Part shown: piece by piece, positions 1-4,974 of the stretch | Numbering within the stretch: position 1 is the first letter of the stretch | How the letters are laid out: each line of letters starts with the position of its first letter | Origin: DASQDN01 sp035630195 | GTDB lineage: Bacteria; Acidobacteriota; Terriglobia; Bryobacterales; Bryobacteraceae | Assembly (NCBI GenBank): GCA_035630195.1 | Contig: DASQLD010000471.1 | Location: 1-6,395, forward strand | DNA: 6,395 nucleotides | Direction: 5' to 3' | Program-made: the position numbers and the translations under genes | The notes under the pieces: generated by a model | Database searches by the model: none | What the model saw: the letters and a program-made list of their open reading frames with translations, nothing else | Told to the model about the DNA's origin: nothing

Positions 1-181
1 CTGCCGCGTGTTTCGTACTGACACTGTTGATAAGGCTAAGGGGAATTCGAGTTCCGGGCGTGATCGTGAACTTCTTCTCCCCGAGTTCGCCTGCTTCGAC
101 AGGTGGCTCTGTCTTTAGAACCGCTTGGCCGAAAATCTCCACAGGAAGCGCACAAAGGGAGAGAAATACAATCGATCGCAT
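1..181 (-). CDS. Secreted protein of unknown function, N-terminal part only
   Basis: Reading the minus strand from an ATG at 181 gives 60 codons that stay open to the left edge, so the 3' end is missing. Residues 1-20 look like a signal peptide: Arg at position 2, a hydrophobic run (IVFLSLCALPV), and a plausible cleavage after FGQA. The mature part is polar and then has the stretch TPGTRIPLSLINSVSTKHAA (residues 41-60). From memory, this resembles acidobacterial exported proteins in which such a segment is followed by a small beta-rich domain; this is recall, not a search. The gene starts 34 bases after the stop of the TIGR03437 gene on the same strand, so it is probably the third gene of that transcript. 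No strong Shine-Dalgarno sequence is seen. Function is unknown, and an export role is inferred only from the signal peptide. Confidence 0.65.
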   Translation of the reverse strand, partial: MRSIVFLSLCALPVEIFGQAVLKTEPPVEAGELGEKKFTITPGTRIPLSLINSVSTKHAA

Positions 182-215
182 AGGCCCAAGATTTATTGTA
201 GACGTCGTTTGAGGC

Positions 216-1016
216 CTACTGGTTGCCGGCATATATCGGAAGGCGAACATTAGCCGGACTCAACACGTCTCCGAATCCGATGCGAAGCTCGGGATTATTC
301 CCGAGTTCGGACGGCAAACGCAGGTTGATCTGGTACAGGCCCGCGAAGCCCGGCGCGGCACCGGCATACAGAATATTCGTCCGATTCACCGCCTGACCGG
401 CGATGAAGACCTGGAAATCGGCGATTTTGTCGAGCCATGCCGCGCCGGACGGGATCTGCCCTGCAGGAAGTCGCGGTCTGGTGGCCCCCAAACCCGTCGC
501 GTAGAGAATCACGACGTCACCCGGCCGAGCCGGCTTATCCCCACTGACAACTGTACCGTCGACGCGAGTGGCCAGAGCCGTTTCGGGGTCGAGTTGGAAT
601 AGCGCAGGGGAAAATTCGGTCAAAGTGACCTGCACGGCTTCCCCGTACCGCCCGTCGACGCCTAGCTGGATCTCAACCCGCCCGGGCGTCAGGGTAGAGG
701 GTACGAGGAAGTTTACTTGTCCAGGCGAAACAAAGTAGATATACGCGAGAGTCCGGTTGATCAGCAGCCGCACGCCGCTACCGAGAAGAGTCGTCGGCAA
801 AGTCCCGTTGTAGAGATCATCCGGTCCGAGCGATCGAGTCGCAAACGCGAGATCACGCCCATAGAGTGTTCCGATCGTGTTAGGCGCCAGCGCTCCAACC
901 TTGAAACTCGCGCCGTTAACTATGCTCGACGGCGTGTAGAGCGGCGCTGGAATACGCGGTGGCGATTCAGCCGATAGCGCAAAACAGCAGACGAACCCCG
1001 CAAAAAGTGATCTCAC
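216..1016 (-). CDS. Secreted TIGR03437-type protein (Solibacter-type domain), function unknown
   Basis: This 266-residue protein begins with a signal peptide (residues 1-16, hydrophobic LFAGFVCCFALSA, likely cut near ALSA-ES). The rest matches the domain known as TIGR03437, usually found as the C-terminal part of large exported proteins in Solibacter-like acidobacteria. Recognisable blocks are VNGASF (33-38), APNTIGTLYGRDL (44-56), SPGQVNFLVPS (97-107), RPGDVVILYATGLGAT (164-179) and a GFAGLYQINLRLPS block ending at 236. The domain seems beta-rich and may mediate surface or matrix contacts, but its role is not established. Here it is nearly the whole protein, with no large N-terminal partner. 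The start is GTG; an in-frame TGA lies directly before it, so no longer start exists. No clear Shine-Dalgarno sequence is present. It lies 15 bases after the epimerase-type gene in the same direction and is probably cotranscribed. Confidence 0.85.
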   Translation of the reverse strand: MRSLFAGFVCCFALSAESPPRIPAPLYTPSSIVNGASFKVGALAPNTIGTLYGRDLAFATRSLGPDDLYNGTLPTTLLGSGVRLLINRTLAYIYFVSPGQVNFLVPSTLTPGRVEIQLGVDGRYGEAVQVTLTEFSPALFQLDPETALATRVDGTVVSGDKPARPGDVVILYATGLGATRPRLPAGQIPSGAAWLDKIADFQVFIAGQAVNRTNILYAGAAPGFAGLYQINLRLPSELGNNPELRIGFGDVLSPANVRLPIYAGNQ

Positions 1017-1031
1017 TCAGTCGGAGTGCAT

Positions 1032-1982
1032 TCAGGCGCCGCTTTGTCTCAACTGCAGAAATCGCTCATACGTCTCGGCAATACCTCGCTGGAGCGAGGT
1101 CTTCGGTAGATTGCCGATTTTTGCCCTCAACTGTGCGTCGTCCATTCGGAATGCGACTGGCACCTGCGGTCCCGAAATCGTCACCAACTCCGCGGCTCGA
1201 GCATCCAGATCGACTAAGGTTCGATGGAACGCATCCATGTGGATTACTTCTCCGGCCAGATTAAAGACGTGCGCGCCTTCAAGTGGCGAAAGCAGACATT
1301 CAATAAAGGTATCGGCGACGTCCGCGACATACTGAAGGTCCATAAAACCGGACAACCGGATCTGAAAGGGTTCTCCATTGGCCAGTGCGCGAATCGCAAG
1401 TGTGGGATCGGCCGTCATGCCTTGGTCTCGACCAACCCCGTACACAGTCCACGGACGAAGGCCGACACTAGAGATGCCGTTCAACGAATAAAAGACTCTG
1501 GCATTGCCTTCATTGGCTTGCTTAAACACACCATAGTGAGTCGCCGGCTTTAGCGCGTCTTCTTCTGACAGCGCTTGGGATCCGTAAGCTTCTTCAGGTC
1601 CCCAGACCGCGGCTGAACTGGCGTACACGACACGAACCGACCTCCCGGCATCGCGGGCCGCTTCAAAGAGGTTCAGCGTTCCGATCACGTTCACCATCGC
1701 GCCGGCAACCGGATGCTGCTGGCAGAACGGAATCAACACAGCCGCCAAATGCACGATATGTGTGATCCCTTCCTGCTTCACAATCGCCTTAACTGCCGCG
1801 ATATCTTCAACGCTCCCTCGGATGAACGCGATTCGTGCGATCTCTTGGCGGCTCGCAATCAATGGCAGCCGTTTAGGCGTTTCATCAATATCAAACATCA
1901 CTACATCGATATGGCGATCAAGAAGCCGCTTGATAACCCAGGCCCCGATACACCCTTGTCCGCCAGTGACTAGAACTCGCAC
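1032..1982 (-). CDS. NAD-dependent epimerase/dehydratase family protein (extended SDR)
   Basis: The 316-residue product is a cytoplasmic extended short-chain dehydrogenase/reductase. It has the Rossmann motif TGGQGCIG (residues 6-13, GxxGxxG), an acid at the end of the second strand (D31 in FDID) that favours NAD over NADP, SSAAVWG (122-128) supplying the catalytic Ser, and the Y150-GVF-K154 catalytic pair. RPWTVYGVGRDQGM (176-189) is a typical substrate-side motif. Members include nucleotide-sugar 4-epimerases and dehydratases, and also sugar-acid dehydrogenases such as uronate or erythronate dehydrogenase, so the substrate is open. The GTG start at 1982 is chosen because MRVLVTGG then begins the fold at once and GGAGG lies 4 bases upstream. 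A GTG at 2036 would add 18 residues but would run into the divergent enolase-type gene. The divergent neighbour is compatible with a shared sugar-acid pathway, which is inference. Confidence 0.87.
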   Translation of the reverse strand: MRVLVTGGQGCIGAWVIKRLLDRHIDVVMFDIDETPKRLPLIASRQEIARIAFIRGSVEDIAAVKAIVKQEGITHIVHLAAVLIPFCQQHPVAGAMVNVIGTLNLFEAARDAGRSVRVVYASSAAVWGPEEAYGSQALSEEDALKPATHYGVFKQANEGNARVFYSLNGISSVGLRPWTVYGVGRDQGMTADPTLAIRALANGEPFQIRLSGFMDLQYVADVADTFIECLLSPLEGAHVFNLAGEVIHMDAFHRTLVDLDARAAELVTISGPQVPVAFRMDDAQLRAKIGNLPKTSLQRGIAETYERFLQLRQSGA

Positions 1983-2013
1983 GAAGCCTCCATGATATTT
2001 TGGACTTTCCCCA
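1983..2013. promoter_or_regulatory. Short divergent intergenic region between SDR and enolase-type genes
   Basis: These 31 bases are the only non-coding DNA between two divergently transcribed genes, so transcription in both directions must start here or inside the opposite gene. The stretch holds an AT-rich patch (TGATATTTT, 1993-2001) and the Shine-Dalgarno of the SDR gene. I found no convincing -35/-10 pair. TGATATT at 1993-1999 has an inverted copy, AATATCA, at 2026-2032 just inside the plus-strand gene. That could be a spaced operator or could be chance. Confidence 0.35.
1987..1991 (-). promoter_or_regulatory. Ribosome binding site deciding the SDR start
   Basis: On the minus strand this reads GGAGG, followed by CTTC and then GTG at 1982. 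The 4-base spacing is slightly short but workable. It supports the GTG at 1982 over the upstream GTG at 2036 or the in-frame ATG at 2024. Confidence 0.6.
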
Positions 2014-3264
2014 ATGAAGATCATCAATATCAGCACAGCAGTGCTGGAGTCAAACTACGACTGGACATTTATCAAGGTTGAAACAGACGAAAAGATCAGC
2101 GGTTATGGTGAAGCGTTTGCTGGTCCGGGACTAACCAGGGTCATTCACGAGTTCAGCTCGATCCTTGTTGGTGAAGATCCAACTTCTATCGACCGTGTCA
2201 TGCGTCGCATGAAAGGAAGCTGCGTTCACGCGGCGCCGGGGTTATCCTATCACGCGATTTGCGGCATCGAAACTGCGTTGCTCGACGTGATAGGGAAGAA
2301 GTACGGGATGCCGATCTGGCAGTTGCTTGGTGGCAAGTATCGTGACTTCGTTCGCATATATGCCGACTGCCACGGTGGTGATGCGCTTGAGAGCATTTCT
2401 TCGTTACTGGTTCCGCGCACTCCGCATTGGGTGCGCTCTCAGGAGCATGCACAAGATCGTAAGAGCGTCGTCAGCTTAAAGCACCACGGTTGGGATGCCA
2501 CCCGAAAAGAGCACCTAACTCCGGAATCTTACGCTGCGCGAGCCAAAGAGATGGCTGCCCGTGGCTTCACGATGCTCAAGTTCGATGTCGATGTGCCAAC
2601 ACCGTACGAGACGGACGAATACAACCGCGACCTTAGTCTGCCGGAAATCGACTATGCCGCTGCTCTGATAGGAGCCGTGCGTGACTCTGTCGGGCGCGAG
2701 GTCGGCCTTGCCATCGATTGTCACTGGAACTACGGAGTAGCGGCTGCAATCGAGCTCGGTCGCGCCGTTGAGAAGTACAACCTGCTATGGCTTGAAGATC
2801 CCGTCCCCCCGGAGAACATCGAAGCTATCGGCGAAGTTCAGCGGAATACAAAAACGACGATAGCTACAGGCGAGAATCACTATTTTCGAGTCGATTTCCA
2901 GCGGCTAATTACAAATGGATTGAGACTACTAGCGCCAGATGTTCAGAAAATAGGCTTGTGGGAAGGTCGTAAGGTTGCGGATATCTGCGAGATGCATCAC
3001 GTGAATCTGACGCTTCACAACATCAGCAGCGCTATCGGCACAATGGCAGGAGTCCACCTATGCGCGGCAATACCTAATATGCTCGCGCTCGAATGGCATT
3101 CGGCTAGCGTTCCCTTCTTCGATGACATCGTCGTTGGCACATCAGGCCCGATGATCCAGAACGGCAAAGTTCGCGTGCCGGATGCGCCGGGCCTTGGAAT
3201 CGCCTTAAACGAAGACGAGGCTTACAAATATCGCAAACCAAATGAGCTGTTCTTCGGGAGCTAG
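2014..3264 (+). CDS. Enolase-superfamily protein, mandelate racemase/muconate lactonizing type, probable acid-sugar dehydratase
   Basis: The 416-residue protein has the capping domain (about 1-115, with FIKVETDEKISGYGEA near the start and IWQLLGGKYRD at 101-111), then a (beta/alpha)7-beta barrel. Metal ligands are seen in order: D235 in LAIDCHWNYG, E261 in WLEDPVPPE and E287 in ATGENHYFR. K189 sits in LKFDVD, where many relatives have KxK, so the second lysine is replaced by D191. H237 forms a DxH motif like the one used as acid catalyst in galactonate dehydratase. D309 and H335 are placed like the Asp-His dyad of the mandelate racemase group, and E360 follows in LEWH. These enzymes abstract the proton alpha to a carboxylate using Mg2+. 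Dehydration of a sugar acid is the likeliest reaction, but racemisation is not excluded. An extra segment of about 45 residues (122-168) precedes the first barrel helix. ATG 2014 is the only start after the in-frame stop at 1993; its ribosome binding site is weak (GGA, 9 bases away). Confidence 0.87.
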   Translation: MKIINISTAVLESNYDWTFIKVETDEKISGYGEAFAGPGLTRVIHEFSSILVGEDPTSIDRVMRRMKGSCVHAAPGLSYHAICGIETALLDVIGKKYGMPIWQLLGGKYRDFVRIYADCHGGDALESISSLLVPRTPHWVRSQEHAQDRKSVVSLKHHGWDATRKEHLTPESYAARAKEMAARGFTMLKFDVDVPTPYETDEYNRDLSLPEIDYAAALIGAVRDSVGREVGLAIDCHWNYGVAAAIELGRAVEKYNLLWLEDPVPPENIEAIGEVQRNTKTTIATGENHYFRVDFQRLITNGLRLLAPDVQKIGLWEGRKVADICEMHHVNLTLHNISSAIGTMAGVHLCAAIPNMLALEWHSASVPFFDDIVVGTSGPMIQNGKVRVPDAPGLGIALNEDEAYKYRKPNELFFGS

Positions 3265-3267
3265 CTC
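3258..3267. other. Palindromic convergent stop junction (GAGCTAGCTC)
   Basis: The plus-strand enolase-type gene ends AGC-TAG at 3262-3264 and the minus-strand peroxiredoxin gene ends AGC-TAG at 3263-3261. Both stops lie in the same central CTAG of a perfect 10-base palindrome, so the two coding regions overlap by four bases and each protein ends in Ser. No loop, no T-run and no room for a classical terminator are present here. Confidence 0.9.
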
Positions 3268-3791
3268 TTCTTCAAACGACTGCATGCGGTTGCTGCGCCG
3301 CTGATGTCTACGGCCGCCGAACCTTCGTCGATGTGCTGGATCTTACCGTCTTTATCGATGACGAAGGTTGTACGGTTCGCCAAGCCGCGGTCGGGGATCA
3401 ACACACCATACTGTGCGGACACCTTGCGCTGGAAATCGCTCAACATCGTGTACGATGCCTTCAGCTCTTCCGCCCAATGCTTAAGTGTCGGAGTATTGTC
3501 GGTGCTAATCGGGAGAACTTCGGCGTCAACGCTTGTAAACTTACTGATGTCGGATGCGAAACTGGTCATCTCCTTCGTGCAACCGCCGGTGAAGGCTGCC
3601 GGAAAGAAGGCAAGTACGACCGTCTTATTACCGCGAAAATCCGAGAGTTTTACTTGCTTGCCGTTCGTACCCGGCAATGTAAAGTCGGGAGCCATATCGC
3701 CGACCTTGAGAGTAGTCTTGCCAGGCTGCGGATCGGCCGCGAAGAGACTGACCGCAACCAGCCCGAGAAAAGACAGGCGTGTAAGTTTCAT
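3261..3791 (-). CDS. Exported peroxiredoxin (AhpC/BCP-like thioredoxin fold)
   Basis: The 176-residue protein starts with a clear signal peptide (MKLTRLSFLGLVAVSLFAA, then DP), so the enzyme probably works in the periplasm. The mature part has VGDMAPDFTLPGTNGK (30-45), the peroxidatic motif PAAFTGGCTKEM (64-75; P64, T68 and C71 match PxxxTxxC), and the conserved Arg R141 in NRTTFVID. It should reduce hydrogen or organic peroxides with a thiol donor. The only other mature cysteine is C170, near the C-terminus (ACSRLKKS), and it could be the resolving cysteine, which is inference. The usual BCP resolving Cys five residues after the peroxidatic one is absent (S77, A79 and S80 stand there). It begins 13 bases after the peptidase stop on the same strand, so it is the likely last gene of the transporter operon. 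No Shine-Dalgarno sequence is obvious. Its end overlaps the convergent enolase-type gene. Confidence 0.9.
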   Translation of the reverse strand: MKLTRLSFLGLVAVSLFAADPQPGKTTLKVGDMAPDFTLPGTNGKQVKLSDFRGNKTVVLAFFPAAFTGGCTKEMTSFASDISKFTSVDAEVLPISTDNTPTLKHWAEELKASYTMLSDFQRKVSAQYGVLIPDRGLANRTTFVIDKDGKIQHIDEGSAAVDISGAATACSRLKKS

Positions 3792-3804
3792 AAAGCAGAG
3801 ACTA

Positions 3805-4974
3805 TCACAGGATCAAGAGCTCTCTCTGCACCTGACCTGTCAGACAAGCATCCTTGTCTGAGACGAAAACGTTCACTTCCGACCGTATACCGAAATCAGG
3901 CATGTAGATTCCTGGTTCGACAGAGAAACAGGTCCAGGGGATTAAACGGCGCTCGTCGTGTGTTTCATAGTTGTCCATATTCGCGCCTGCGCCATGAACC
4001 TCGACGCCGATCGAGTGACCCGTGCGATGAATAAAGTAGTCGCCGAAACCTGCCCGATCAATGTGACCGCGCGCGGCGTCATCCACCTGGAAACCCGCTA
4101 TTGCGATTCGGTCCCGCACCGACCGCTGCACGAAACCAACAGCAGCATCGCGCGCTCCCGCTACAATTCCGAACACGTTCTGCATATCAGATCGAGGCGA
4201 ATCGCCGCAAAATGAAGTCCATGTTATGTCATAAAACACGGAGTCAGGCGTCGACAATTTCGCCCACATGTCGATTAAAACAAAATCTCCGGGACCTACG
4301 GCGGAATGACGCTCAGATGTGGGTTCATAATGCGGGTCTGAAGCGTTAGCGTTCACCGCAACTATCGGACCATGATCGGTTTGAAGATTGTTACTTGCGA
4401 ATCGCTCCAGCAGGAACTTTCGGACTTCCCACTCGTTGAGGGCTGACTTGTTTCGGGTTCGCTCGCGAATCAGCTGAAAGGCCTCCGCGCGGATGCCATC
4501 CATCCTCCGTCCAGCTTCCAAATGTGACTCAAATTGCGTCGCTGTCCAGCATGCTTCGAACTGCTGCACGAGATTGGCAGAACTGCTTACGTCGATGCCC
4601 AGGCCGCAAATCAACTCAACCGTTCCTGCATCCACCATGGCGATGTACGGAAGCGCGCAGTCTGAAGAATGCTGCATCGCAACGATTCGTGCCGGCGCGA
4701 GAATTCGACTTAGCTCTTTCTTTTGTTCCGACCAGCGTGAATATAAAAACTTCTCACCAGGCAATGAATCGAGATTGTGCGACTCGATCCGATGGCATAG
4801 GGCTCGGGGCTCACCTCTCGCCGGAATGTAATAGTACCACCGTCGCGTAGATTGTAAGTGATTCGGAAGACCCAGGATGCGATAAGCCAAGGGATCACGA
4901 CGATGGTGGTCGTAAAATAACCAGCCGTCGAATCCCTCCACTGTGATTGCATTTTGTATCTCTTCTAACCTCAT
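3805..4974 (-). CDS. M24 family metallopeptidase (Xaa-Pro aminopeptidase/dipeptidase type)
   Basis: The 389-residue protein has a creatinase-type N-terminal domain (about 1-140) and a pita-bread catalytic domain. All five expected metal ligands are visible: D235 (LIDMWAK), D249 (YDITWT), H320 (HRTGHSIGVEVH), E353 (SVEPGIY) and E366 (GIRSEVNV). Supporting residues H215 (DPHYEP), H316, H327 and R364 are present, so the enzyme looks active. It should cleave short peptides, often with proline in second place, in the cytoplasm, as no signal peptide is seen. The gap between the first two ligands is 14 residues, longer than the usual 11 or so, and WAK replaces the usual glycine-containing stretch. 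The ATG at 4974 is chosen because it overlaps the transporter stop as ATGA and has GGAGG six bases upstream. The open frame runs on to 5262, but that part overlaps the transporter and reads as Arg/Cys-rich noise. It ends in TGA followed directly by TAG. Confidence 0.92.
   Translation of the reverse strand: MRLEEIQNAITVEGFDGWLFYDHHRRDPLAYRILGLPNHLQSTRRWYYYIPARGEPRALCHRIESHNLDSLPGEKFLYSRWSEQKKELSRILAPARIVAMQHSSDCALPYIAMVDAGTVELICGLGIDVSSSANLVQQFEACWTATQFESHLEAGRRMDGIRAEAFQLIRERTRNKSALNEWEVRKFLLERFASNNLQTDHGPIVAVNANASDPHYEPTSERHSAVGPGDFVLIDMWAKLSTPDSVFYDITWTSFCGDSPRSDMQNVFGIVAGARDAAVGFVQRSVRDRIAIAGFQVDDAARGHIDRAGFGDYFIHRTGHSIGVEVHGAGANMDNYETHDERRLIPWTCFSVEPGIYMPDFGIRSEVNVFVSDKDACLTGQVQRELLIL

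Noticed and set aside
27..212. Plus-strand open frame of 61 codons
   Set aside because: It is antisense to the partial secreted-protein gene, which has a signal peptide and a familiar domain start; the plus-strand translation resembles nothing.
1956..1999. Sigma-70-like promoter (TTGTCC and GATATT) before the enolase-type gene
   Set aside because: The two boxes are 32 bases apart, far from the usual 17, and each matches only four of six consensus bases.
1983..2036. N-terminal extension of the SDR enzyme to a GTG at 2036
   Set aside because: It would overlap the divergent gene and add 18 residues before the first strand of the Rossmann fold; the GTG at 1982 with GGAGG fits better.
3255..3270. 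Possible rho-independent terminator at the convergent junction
   Set aside because: It is a perfect palindrome without a loop and without a T-run on either strand, and it is made of the two gene ends.
3333..4034. Plus-strand open frame of 233 codons opposite the peroxiredoxin and peptidase genes
   Set aside because: It covers two well-supported genes on the other strand, is rich in Arg and Cys, and shows no domain or ribosome binding site. The overlapping frame at 3304-3861 is rejected for the same reason.
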